Made by a program: the position numbers and the translations under genes
The notes under the pieces: generated by a model
Databases searched by the model: none
What the model was told of the DNA's origin: nothing
The model's input: only the letters and a program-made list of their open reading frames with translations
Assembly: GCA_038250675.1 (NCBI GenBank)
Contig: JBBSCB010000013.1
Span: 1-64,000 of the forward strand
Direction of reading: 5' to 3'
From: JAICUF01 sp038250675
GTDB lineage: Bacteria; Gemmatimonadota; Gemmatimonadetes; Gemmatimonadales; GWC2-71-9
DNA length: 64,000 nucleotides
Shown here: piece by piece, positions 38,827 to 46,987 of the stretch
How the letters are laid out: every line of letters starts with the position of its first letter
Position numbering within the stretch: position 1 is the stretch's first letter

Positions 38827-41800
38827 ATGGCGTACGTCGAGCTCCGGGCCCACACCGCCTTTTCCTTTGGCGACGGCGCCGTCACTCCCGAAGCACTGGT
38901 GACGCGGGCCGCCGCCCTCGGCTATTCCGCACTCGGCCTCACCGATGCCGCCGACCTCGGCGGCGTGCCGCGGTTCGTGCTCGAAGCCGCGCGGCAGGGT
39001 GTCACGCCCATCATCGGCGCCGAGCTGGAAGTGGACGGCCATTCCGCCGCGTTTCTCGTGCTGAGCGAGGAGGGGTACCGGAACCTCGCCGGGCTCGTCA
39101 CCCTCGCTCGTGTCGGCGATCTCACCACTTGGGAGCGCGAGCGGCCGCACACCCGCCGGGGCCGGGCCGCGGTCACCTGGGCGCAGGTGGCGGAGCGGAG
39201 CGCCGGCCTCCTGGCGCTCACCGGTCCGCCGTCCGGTGTGCTCGGCGCGCTGCTCCGCGCCGGCCGCCGGGACGAGGCGGCGGCGGTGCTCTCCCGCTGG
39301 CGCGATCTTTTTGGCGACCGGCTCGCGGTCGAGGTGCAGTTCCACCGGGCCGGCCGCCACGAGGCGGCGCTGGTGGACGCGCTGATCGAGCTTGCCGAGC
39401 GTGGAGGCGTGCCGTGGGTCGTGGCCCGCAATCCGCGCTATGTCGACCACACCAGCCGGCTGGTGCACGACATGCTCACCGCGCTCCGGGCCGAGCTGAC
39501 GCTGGAGCAGGCGGCGGACGCGGGCGCGCTGCTGCCCAGCGGTCTCTGGCGCCTGCCGCCGCCGGACGAGATGGCGCGCGAATGGAGGCGGCGCCCCGAG
39601 GGATTGGCCGCCAGCGTCGAAATCGCCGAACGCTGCCACTTCCGGCTGGACTGGATGCGGCCGCCGCTGCCGAATTTCCCCGTGCCGGACGGGCACACCG
39701 ACATGTCGTGGCTTCGCGCCTGCGTCGAGGCCGGCGCGCGCGAGCGCTGGGGCGAGATCGCCGCGACCCACTGGGCGCAGTTGGGTCACGAGCTCACCGT
39801 GATCGAGCGGCTGGGGTTTTCCGGCTTCTTCCTGGTGATGTGGGACGCGGTGCGCCACGCGCGCGAGCTCGGCATTCTCTGCCAGGGCCGGGGCAGCGCC
39901 GCCAACTCGGCGGTGGCGTACTGCCTGGGCGTAACGGCGGTGGATCCGGTGGCCAACGGGCTGCTCTTCGAGCGGTTCCTCTCGGACGCGCGGGTGGACG
40001 GCCAGGCCGAAGCGCCCGACATCGACCTCGACGTGGAGCATGAGCGGCGGGAGGAGCTGCTCGACTACGTCTACGGCCGCTACGACCGTTCACGCGCCGC
40101 CATCACCTGCGTGGTGCAGCACTTTCGCGCGCCCAATGCGTTGCTCGATGCGATGCGGGCGCTGGGCTACCCGGTGGAGCTGGCGCACCGGCTCTCCAAG
40201 CGGATGCACTACGCCGAGGCCGCCGAGGGCGCCCGGCTGCTGGTGGACGAGCTGGCGGCGCAGGCCGGTCTCCAACTCGACGACGCGCGCGGCCGGGCGC
40301 TGCTCACGCTGATGCGCGGATGCGACGAGCTGCCCCGGCTTCGCTCGACCCACGTGGGCGGGTTCGTGCTCTCGGCCGCGCCGCTGGGCAACTGGCTTCC
40401 CATCGAACACACCACGATGGGACGGACCATCCTCCAGTTCGACAAGGACGACCTCGACACGATCGGCGTCCCCAAGTTCGATTTTCTGGGGCTGGGCGGG
40501 CTCTCGCTCATCCGGCGCGCGTTCGACGCGGTGGAGATCCGCACCGGCACCCGCCCCGCGATGTACCGGCTGCCGCCGGACGATCCCGAGACCTACGCCA
40601 TGATCTCGCGCGGGGACACGATCGGCACCTTCCAGATCGAGAGCCGTGCGCAGATCGCCTCCATCCTGCACACGCGGCCCGAGCGGATCTACGATCTCGT
40701 CGTGCAGGTGGCGCTCATCCGGCCCGGCCCCATTCAGGCCCGCTTCGTTCATCCCTACACCCGGCGGCGGCGGGGACACGAACCGGTCACCTACCATCAT
40801 CCGGCGCTGGAACCGATTCTCCGCCGGACGCAGGGGATTCCCATCTTCCAGGAGCAGGCGATGGCCATCGCCATGCTGCTGGGCAAATCCACCGCTGCGG
40901 AAGCCGACGCGCTCCGGCGGGCGATGGGACACCACCGCAAGCAGGCCCGGCTGCGGACCGCACTCGACGCGCTGGAAGCGCGCATGAGCGCCCAGGGGGT
41001 GGCGCCGGAGGTGGCGCGGCAGATCCGGGAGGACCTGGAGAGCTTCGGCAACTACGGCTTTCCCGAGTCGCACGCCTGGAGCTTTGCGCTCATCGCCTAC
41101 GCCACGGCCTATCTCCGCTGCCACTATCCCGCGGAATTCTTCATGGCGTTGCTCAACGCCTGGCCCATGGGGTTCTATCCGCCCTCCACACTGATTCACG
41201 ACGCCAGGCGCTCGGGCGTGGAAGTGCGCCCGCCCTGCGTCCGCGATGGTGCACACGAATGCACCATCGAGCCCGCGCCTGATCTCGATCGCCCGGCGCT
41301 GCGGGTGGGATGGCGGTTCATCCGCGGCGTGGGGGCGCGCACGATCGAGGCGCTCGCCTCGACGCACGCGGCCGCACCCTTCGGGTCCATCGAGGACGTG
41401 GTGCGCCGGGCGGGGCTGGTCCGGGCCGATGTGCTGCACCTGGCACAGGCCGGTGCCTTTGCCGCCTTCGAGCCGGACCGACGGCGGGCTGCCTGGGAAG
41501 GGCTGCACGTGGTGGGCGATGTGCTGCCGCTGGCACCGGCACCGCGCACCGCACACGAACCGCGCGCGCTGTCCCACGAGGAACTGGTCTTTCTCGACTA
41601 CCACGCCACCGGCACCAGCGTCATCGGCCATCCGATGGACCCGGCCCGCGCGCGCCTCAAGGCGGCGGGTGCGCTGGACAGCCGGGATCTTCAGCAACTG
41701 ACGGGGCGGCGGGACGTGCTGGTGGGTGGGCTGGTGACGATCCGTCAGCAGCCGCTGAGCGCCAAGGGCACGCTCTTCCTGCTGCTGGAAGATGAGCACG

Positions 41801-41985
41801 GTTTCATCAATGTGATCGTGCCGCCCAGGATACAGGAGGAGTTTCGCGAGGTGGTGCGGTTTGCGCCGTTCATCGTGGTGCTGGGGCGGTTCGAGCGGGA
41901 CGGCGAGGTGCGCAACGTGGTGGGCCGCCGGTTCAAGGAGCTGCAGGTCCGGCGGCTCACGCACGTGAGCCGAAGCTTTCGCTGA
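38827..41985 (+). CDS. dnaE2: Error-prone DNA polymerase III alpha subunit DnaE2
   Basis: A 1052-residue C-family polymerase. The PHP domain begins YVELRAHTAFSFGDGAVTPE; the palm holds PDIDLDVEHERREELLDYVY with the catalytic aspartates near residues 398-400, and KFDFLGLGGLS farther on. The helix-hairpin-helix and C-terminal OB-fold (DVLVGGLVTIRQQPL, GFINVIVPP) are present. Length and lack of the tau-binding tail fit DnaE2 rather than replicative DnaE1. It starts six bases after imuB. With ImuA and ImuB it carries out translesion synthesis after DNA damage. Confidence 0.95.
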   Translation: MAYVELRAHTAFSFGDGAVTPEALVTRAAALGYSALGLTDAADLGGVPRFVLEAARQGVTPIIGAELEVDGHSAAFLVLSEEGYRNLAGLVTLARVGDLTTWERERPHTRRGRAAVTWAQVAERSAGLLALTGPPSGVLGALLRAGRRDEAAAVLSRWRDLFGDRLAVEVQFHRAGRHEAALVDALIELAERGGVPWVVARNPRYVDHTSRLVHDMLTALRAELTLEQAADAGALLPSGLWRLPPPDEMAREWRRRPEGLAASVEIAERCHFRLDWMRPPLPNFPVPDGHTDMSWLRACVEAGARERWGEIAATHWAQLGHELTVIERLGFSGFFLVMWDAVRHARELGILCQGRGSAANSAVAYCLGVTAVDPVANGLLFERFLSDARVDGQAEAPDIDLDVEHERREELLDYVYGRYDRSRAAITCVVQHFRAPNALLDAMRALGYPVELAHRLSKRMHYAEAAEGARLLVDELAAQAGLQLDDARGRALLTLMRGCDELPRLRSTHVGGFVLSAAPLGNWLPIEHTTMGRTILQFDKDDLDTIGVPKFDFLGLGGLSLIRRAFDAVEIRTGTRPAMYRLPPDDPETYAMISRGDTIGTFQIESRAQIASILHTRPERIYDLVVQVALIRPGPIQARFVHPYTRRRRGHEPVTYHHPALEPILRRTQGIPIFQEQAMAIAMLLGKSTAAEADALRRAMGHHRKQARLRTALDALEARMSAQGVAPEVARQIREDLESFGNYGFPESHAWSFALIAYATAYLRCHYPAEFFMALLNAWPMGFYPPSTLIHDARRSGVEVRPPCVRDGAHECTIEPAPDLDRPALRVGWRFIRGVGARTIEALASTHAAAPFGSIEDVVRRAGLVRADVLHLAQAGAFAAFEPDRRRAAWEGLHVVGDVLPLAPAPRTAHEPRALSHEELVFLDYHATGTSVIGHPMDPARARLKAAGALDSRDLQQLTGRRDVLVGGLVTIRQQPLSAKGTLFLLLEDEHGFINVIVPPRIQEEFREVVRFAPFIVVLGRFERDGEVRNVVGRRFKELQVRRLTHVSRSFR

Positions 41986-42183
41986 TCAGCCGGGGGGGGC
42001 CTTGTCCTGCCGGTCGCGCCGCGCCTCCCGCTCCGTGGGTCCCAGATCCGGCTCGCCCGGCTCGGCCGCGACGAAGCCGTCCGCCTGGTCCTCGTGCACA
42101 TTCTCGCCGTCCGGGGCCGGCCGCTCGGCTGCAGGTGTCTCGCCGTCGCGACTCCGTGGCTTTTCCTTCTGCTCGTCGTTCAC
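41986..42183 (-). CDS. Small disordered hydrophilic protein
   Basis: A 65-residue, highly charged protein rich in E, D, R and P, without hydrophobic segments (NDEQKEKPRSRDGETP...). The GTG start at 42183 has AGGGAG five to six bases upstream, which supports translation. It lies 99 bases downstream of the PBP gene on the same strand and converges on dnaE2 with no space. No family recognised; similar small acidic proteins are common in this type of genome. Confidence 0.5.
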   Translation of the reverse strand: MNDEQKEKPRSRDGETPAAERPAPDGENVHEDQADGFVAAEPGEPDLGPTEREARRDRQDKAPPG

Positions 42184-42282
42184 GCTGGCTCCCTGGTTCA
42201 GTCGGACCGACGCGGCGATGGCCGCTGCGTGATCCCAGTGTGCGGCCGCTGGCGCCGCTGGCGCGGTGACGGCTGACCCCTC

Positions 42283-44409
42283 TCAGATTCCAAGCACCCG
42301 CCGGATACCGCGCTCGATGCGGCGGCCGAGGTCCTCCAGCCGCCGGTTGATCTGCTCGTCGAACGGCTCGCCGTGCTCCGTGCACTGTTCAGTCGGCTCG
42401 CTGCCGGCGCGGAACCACTCGCGCTGCGTCACCGGGCACCACTCGTTGGCCAGCTTGCCGTTGGTGCCGTCGATCATGACGCTCACCATGCCGGCCGGCG
42501 GCCGCCATGCCGTGTTGAGGCCCTCGCGCCATCCGCGGAGATAGAACGATGCCCATGCCGGCGCCGCCATGCGGCCGCCGGCCGCGCGATCGCCCAGCGA
42601 GTGCGGCGTGTCGTAGCCAAACCAGAACCCGGCGACCACCGTCGGCGTATATCCCACGAACCATGCGTCGTTGCCGTCGTTGGTCGTACCGGTCTTGCCG
42701 GCCACCGCGCCGCGGACACCGAGCTGCCGGATAGCGTACCCGGTGCCGCCGTCCACCACCGACTGGAGCATCGACGTGATCTGGAATGCGTCGCGCTCGT
42801 CAATGACCCGCACCAGCGAATCAGCCGGCCGCCGCCACAGCACCTGACCGTCGGTCGTCTCGATGCGGCGAACCAGCGAGGGATGGACCCGGTATCCGCC
42901 ATTGCCGAACGGGGCGTACGCCGTCACCAGCTCGAGCGGCGTCACATCGAGCGCACCGAGCGCAAGCGACGGCAGCGGCTGCATGGGACTGGTGATGCCC
43001 GCCTGACGCGCCGTGCCGATGATGTTGCTGAGGCCGACCGCGAGACTCAGGCGCACGGTGGCGGCATTGGCCGAACGCATCAGCGCGCGCCGGAGGGTGA
43101 GGGGACCGCCGTAGTCGTCGCCATAGTTGGCCGGGCGCCAGATGTTGCCGCCCTGCTCCACCTCGATCGGCGAGTCGTCGAGCACCGTCGCCGGCGAGAT
43201 GCCCGCCGCCAGCGCCGCGGCGTAGACGAATGGCTTGAACGCCGAGCCCGGCTGGCGATGCGCCGAGAGCGCGCGGTTGAAGCCGCGGCGGAGAAACCGG
43301 CGGCCACCGACCAGGGCGCGGATCTCGCCGTTGCGGGGATCCAGCGCCACCATCGCCCCTTCGACGCCATCGTCAGCGCCGGCCCGCTCGATCGCCGCCG
43401 CCTGATTCCGCACCGCCGCCTCGGCCGCGCGCTGGGCGCGCCCGTCGAGCGATGTCCGCACTACGAGGTCCTGCCCGCGCGCGCGATCGCCCATGACCGA
43501 ATCGCCGAACGCACGTACCGGGTCGAGTGCCGTCGACGCGTCCTCCGCCGGACGCCACTCGTCGTTGCTCAGCTCCAGCGACTCGCCCTTTGCCTTGGCG
43601 GCGACGCCCGCGGTGATGTAGTGCTGCTCGGCCATCAGCCCCAGCACCACATTGCGCCGGTCCACGGCACGGTCGGCATGCCGCCGCGGCGCAAATGCGG
43701 AGGGCGCCTTCGGCAGTCCGGCGAGCGTCGCCGCCTCCGCCAGCGTCAGCCGGCTCACGCTCTTGCCGAAGAGATCGCGACTCGCCGCCTCGACGCCGTA
43801 GGTGCCGTTGCCGAAGTAAATCACGTTGAGGTAGAGTGCCAGGATCTGCTGCTTGGTGAGCGTCCGCTCGAGGCGGTGCGCCAGATGGATCTCGATCAGC
43901 TTGCGACCCAGGCTGCGGTGCGCCGCCATTTCCGGGATGAAGGCGTTACGCACCACCTGCATCGTGATGGTGCTGAATCCCTCTTCGATGCCCAGGTGAC
44001 GGATGTTGCGCAACGTCGCGCGGGCGGCGCTGCGCCAGTCGACGCCGTGGTGCTCGTAGAACCGCCGATCTTCCACCGCGATGAACGCGTTGCGCACCTG
44101 TCGGGGCACTCGACTGAGCGGCACGTTGATGCGGCGGACGTAGGTCAGCCGTCCCAGCACCGCGCCGGAGCGGTCGAGGACTCGCGTGCCTTCATCGGCC
44201 CGGAAGGCCAGGATTTCGGCGTTGGACGGACAACCCGCGAGCCCGCAGCTCATGGCCCAGAGCCACGCGAACAGCATCATGGCGGCAGTAAGGCCACCGA
44301 CGAACAGGGGCCACCGGCGGCGGACCGTGCTCCACCGCAGGGCCCGCATCCGGCAGCGGCCGCCGATCCACGCCTGCCGCACCCACTGCGTCACATTTCC
44401 CGCTTTCAT
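42283..44409 (-). CDS. Class A penicillin-binding protein (PBP1A type)
   Basis: A 708-residue bifunctional peptidoglycan synthase. After a short cytoplasmic tail and a transmembrane helix (LFVGGLTAAMMLFAWLWAM), the GT51 domain has VEDRRFYEHHGVD, STITMQVVRNAF and LYLNVIYFGNGTYGVE. The transpeptidase has SxxK (PGSAFKPFVY), SxN (RSANAATVRL) and KTG (AGKTGTTND). A cysteine pair near the C-terminus (EWCPVT, TEQCTEHG) is typical of some exported PBPs. The ATG at 44409 has GGAGG upstream inside a hairpin loop; the long upstream extension is a shadow. It is divergent from the repeat protein at 44549. Confidence 0.93.
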   Translation of the reverse strand: MKAGNVTQWVRQAWIGGRCRMRALRWSTVRRRWPLFVGGLTAAMMLFAWLWAMSCGLAGCPSNAEILAFRADEGTRVLDRSGAVLGRLTYVRRINVPLSRVPRQVRNAFIAVEDRRFYEHHGVDWRSAARATLRNIRHLGIEEGFSTITMQVVRNAFIPEMAAHRSLGRKLIEIHLAHRLERTLTKQQILALYLNVIYFGNGTYGVEAASRDLFGKSVSRLTLAEAATLAGLPKAPSAFAPRRHADRAVDRRNVVLGLMAEQHYITAGVAAKAKGESLELSNDEWRPAEDASTALDPVRAFGDSVMGDRARGQDLVVRTSLDGRAQRAAEAAVRNQAAAIERAGADDGVEGAMVALDPRNGEIRALVGGRRFLRRGFNRALSAHRQPGSAFKPFVYAAALAAGISPATVLDDSPIEVEQGGNIWRPANYGDDYGGPLTLRRALMRSANAATVRLSLAVGLSNIIGTARQAGITSPMQPLPSLALGALDVTPLELVTAYAPFGNGGYRVHPSLVRRIETTDGQVLWRRPADSLVRVIDERDAFQITSMLQSVVDGGTGYAIRQLGVRGAVAGKTGTTNDGNDAWFVGYTPTVVAGFWFGYDTPHSLGDRAAGGRMAAPAWASFYLRGWREGLNTAWRPPAGMVSVMIDGTNGKLANEWCPVTQREWFRAGSEPTEQCTEHGEPFDEQINRRLEDLGRRIERGIRRVLGI

Positions 44410-44436
44410 ACGTCGGCCTCCGAGTCGAGCCGACGT
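44410..44436 (-). promoter_or_regulatory. Leader hairpin around the PBP ribosome binding site
   Basis: In the PBP message ACGTCGGC and GCCGACGT pair as a perfect eight-base stem with an 11-base loop that contains the GGAG Shine-Dalgarno bases; the AUG follows the stem directly. Such a structure could limit ribosome access and be opened by a protein, RNA or temperature change. Confidence 0.5.
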
Positions 44437-44548
44437 TCCATACGGAAACAAATGCGGAAAAGTGTCGAACCCCGGAAATGAAGGGCTGACAACCCTCGAT
44501 CGACGCCGGCTGTCCAACCGCGTGAAACCATCTTCACCGGGAGCCACC

Positions 44549-45487
44549 ATGTGGAAGTATCTGCTCGCTGCCGCCGCGCTTGCCGCCGGCACCGTCAACG
44601 CGCAATCGCCCGCCGGCGAAGCTATGGGCCGCTGGACGGCGGTGACCGACCGGCACGACGCCCGGCTCCAGCTCGAGCTCCGGCGCACGCTGCCGGGCCA
44701 TGACTGGAGCGACGGGTTCGAGGTGTCGCTCGATTCGCTCAGCGGGCTGAGCGCCGCCGGCATGCGCTCCGGCGGCGCGGTCGCGTTTTCCCTCGTGCGG
44801 GAGGCGGGGACGTTCGGTTTCCGCGGCGATTTCTCGGCGGGCCGAGGAGGCGGCACGTTCCGCTTCAGTCCCGACCCCCGCTATGTCGGTACGATGCGCG
44901 GTCTCGGCTATCCGTCGCTGACGGCGGACACGCTGTACATGCTGGCGACGACCAACGTGACGACCGCGGACGTCCGGCGGCTCCACGGCCTGGGCTATCG
45001 TGACGTGTCGCTGCACCAGCTGGTACGGATGGCCAACCATAGGGCGGGCGTCCACTACATCGAGGCGATGCGCACTGCGGGGTATCGCGATCTGGCGATC
45101 GACGATCTGGTGCGGATGCGCGATCACGGTGTGGACTCCGAGTACGTCGCGGAGCTCGCCGCGCACGGCATTCATGGGCTGCCGGCTGGGGACCTGGTCC
45201 GCACCCGGGATCACGGCGTGGATGCCGAGTTCATCTCGGAGCTGTCCGACGCCGGTTACGGCGGCGTGCCGGTGGCCGACATGGTGCGGGCACGCGACCA
45301 CGGCGTCACCGGTCCCTTTGCCGCCGAGGTCCGCCGTGCGGGCTATCGTGACGTGCCGCTCGACGAGATCGTCCGCCTCAAGGACCACGGCGTGACGGCC
45401 GGCTTCATCGAGCGGGTGCGGGGCGAACGCCGCGGTGAACTGACGCTGGACCAGGTCATCCGCATTCATGACCGGGGCGACGACTGA
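44549..45487 (+). CDS. Exported protein with seven 29-residue helical repeats (RDHGV repeats)
   Basis: A 312-residue protein with a signal peptide (MWKYLLAAAALAAGTVNA), a beta-rich N-terminal domain (residues about 25-105) and seven tandem units of 29 residues from about residue 110 to the end. The unit consensus is ELxxAGYxDLxxDDLVRMRDHGVxxEFI; the last unit is degenerate. GGGAG lies six bases before the ATG at 44549; the frame is open upstream but crosses the PBP leader. I recall similar RDHGV-type repeats in C-terminal parts of BlaR1/M56 sensors, which suggests a ligand- or protein-binding solenoid in the periplasm. It is divergent from the PBP gene. No enzyme motif. Confidence 0.7.
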   Translation: MWKYLLAAAALAAGTVNAQSPAGEAMGRWTAVTDRHDARLQLELRRTLPGHDWSDGFEVSLDSLSGLSAAGMRSGGAVAFSLVREAGTFGFRGDFSAGRGGGTFRFSPDPRYVGTMRGLGYPSLTADTLYMLATTNVTTADVRRLHGLGYRDVSLHQLVRMANHRAGVHYIEAMRTAGYRDLAIDDLVRMRDHGVDSEYVAELAAHGIHGLPAGDLVRTRDHGVDAEFISELSDAGYGGVPVADMVRARDHGVTGPFAAEVRRAGYRDVPLDEIVRLKDHGVTAGFIERVRGERRGELTLDQVIRIHDRGDD

Positions 45488-45503
45488 TGCGCCCCGGCCT
45501 GCG

Positions 45504-45752
45504 TCAGACCTCCTTCTCGACCACCAGCGTATAGTGGGCCGCGAGGGCCGCAATGGCTCCCACGGCCGCGAGTACCGGCATGAGCACCGCCCCCACGACG
45601 CCGAGCGTGAGCGGAATCTCCATGATGCTGCGGCCGTCGTCGTTCTTTATGATGATGCGCCGGACGTTTCCCTCGTGAATCAGCTCCTTGACGCGGGCAA
45701 CGAGCCCCTCGCCGCTGACGCGGTGTTCCTCGGTGTGGATCTGATCGGACAT
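45504..45752 (-). CDS. DUF4342 domain protein
   Basis: An 82-residue protein with the DUF4342 pattern: VKELIHEGNVRRIIIKNDDG, EIPLTLGVVGAV and a hydrophobic C-terminal helix (LMPVLAAVGAIAALAAHY). It is probably a small membrane-associated protein. AAGGAG lies eight bases upstream of the ATG at 45752. It sits 16 bases downstream of the glucokinase-like gene on the same strand. Function unknown. Confidence 0.85.
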   Translation of the reverse strand: MSDQIHTEEHRVSGEGLVARVKELIHEGNVRRIIIKNDDGRSIMEIPLTLGVVGAVLMPVLAAVGAIAALAAHYTLVVEKEV

Positions 45753-45768
45753 CGGGCGTTCTCCTTGG

Positions 45769-46473
45769 TCAGGGTTGGTCGTGGCGCCAGAGCAGAAATC
45801 CGCCCAGGATGCCGTCGGTGTTGTCGACAACCGTGACATCGGGCGGCAGTCGGTTGGCCTTCACGTGGCGGCCATTGCCGCCACCGATGTACAGGTGATC
45901 GAAGGTGGTGAGTACACGCAGCTGCTCGATGGCCCGGCGGAGCCGCCGCCGCCACTTGCGCTTGCCGGCGTGTCTGCGGGCGTGGTCGCCCAGCGCTTCC
46001 TCGTAGGTCCGCCCCTTGTGGAATTCGTGGTGACCGAGTTCCAGATGGGCGCAGCCCACGCCGTCCTGGAAGAGCGCCGATCCGAAACCCGTGCCCAGCG
46101 TGATTACCAGTTCGACGCCGGTCCCGCCAATCGCCGCCAGGCCCTGGACCTCGGCGTCGTTGGCCACGCGAGCGGGGGCGTCGAGCGTGCCGGCCAGCGC
46201 TCTGGCCAGGTCGAATCCGCAGAACGCCGGCGTGCCGAGGTTGTGTGCCGTGCGGACGATGCCATGGCGCACCACTCCGGGGAAGCCCGCCGCGATCCGG
46301 TCCCAGTGCGGCAGCGGCGCCACCAGCGACTCGATGGCCGCCATCAATCCCGGCGGGTCGGTGGGATGGGGCGTGGCGATCCTCCGCGGCTCAATCACCA
46401 GGTGTCCCTGGTCATCCAGCAGCGATGCCTTCAGCTTGGAGCCGCCGATGTCGATGGACAGTGTCGTCGTCAT
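45769..46473 (-). CDS. ROK-type polyphosphate glucokinase-like protein
   Basis: A 234-residue sugar kinase of the ROK family: phosphate-1 motif SIDIGGSKLKASLLD, GFPGVV, catalytic NDAEVQGL, and the second phosphate motif TLGTGFGSALFQDG. GLGT-like spacing and the short length resemble polyphosphate-dependent glucokinase (PpgK), which phosphorylates glucose with polyphosphate or ATP. The classical zinc-binding ROK motif (CxCGxxGC) is absent, as in PpgK. DUF4342 follows in the same direction. Substrate inferred from family similarity. Confidence 0.83.
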   Translation of the reverse strand: MTTTLSIDIGGSKLKASLLDDQGHLVIEPRRIATPHPTDPPGLMAAIESLVAPLPHWDRIAAGFPGVVRHGIVRTAHNLGTPAFCGFDLARALAGTLDAPARVANDAEVQGLAAIGGTGVELVITLGTGFGSALFQDGVGCAHLELGHHEFHKGRTYEEALGDHARRHAGKRKWRRRLRRAIEQLRVLTTFDHLYIGGGNGRHVKANRLPPDVTVVDNTDGILGGFLLWRHDQP

Positions 46474-46644
46474 GCCGTCTCCGTGTGGGTATCATCCTGT
46501 GTGACCAGCGCCGCCCGCCGCCCGCCGCCGTGGCGGGGGCAGACTCCTCTCAAGCTAGCGCCATCCGCCGGCCGAACGCGCGAATCCGCCTTCGACACCG
46601 CTGCGCAGGGAGCCGATGCCTGCATCTACCACGACTTCTCGCCA

Positions 46645-46983
46645 ATGACCGATGACGGGCTCGAGGCCAGGGTAGCGGCTGCGCTCGGACGCCAGGTCGT
46701 GGTCAAGGTCCTCTCCCCGGAACTCGGCGCCGGCCTCAATGTCGAGCGGTTCCGGCGCGAGATCCAGCTCGCCGCCGGGCTGCAGCATCCACACATCGTG
46801 CCCCTCCTGAGCGCGGGCGAGGCGAGGGGCGAGCGCGCTGTGCGGGAGCGGGATCAGTTTCTCCTCGCCATCGGCGTGAGCCCTCACTGGTTCGATCCGA
46901 TGCGGGCCGATGCGCGCTTCGTCGCGGGCGCCGCCGCACTGGGGCTCGATCCGACGCTGCGGGCGCCGCGGGCCGCACGGTAG
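46645..46983 (+). pseudogene. Ser/Thr kinase remnant with the kinase core deleted in frame
   Basis: The 112-codon frame starts MTDDGLEARVAAALGRQVVV and continues KVLSPELGAGLNVERFRREI with LAAGLQHPHIVPLLSAGEA, a kinase N-lobe of the type common in Gemmatimonadota. It then jumps to ERDQFLLAIGVSPHWFDPMR and ADARFVAGAAALGL, which looks like the far C-terminal end of TPR-containing kinases of this group. The glycine-rich loop, HRD and DFG segments are missing. The simplest reading is an internal in-frame deletion of hundreds of codons. It ends four bases before the MATE gene. Confidence 0.6.
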
Positions 46984-46987
46984 TCCC

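Noticed and set aside
38452..41964. Minus-strand frames antisense to dnaE2
   Set aside because: dnaE2 motifs are complete on the plus strand; the antisense frames are GC-driven shadows.
46910..46987. Upstream extension of the MATE gene
   Set aside because: Overlaps the kinase remnant in another frame and adds no conserved residues; GTG 46988 directly precedes the typical MATE start.
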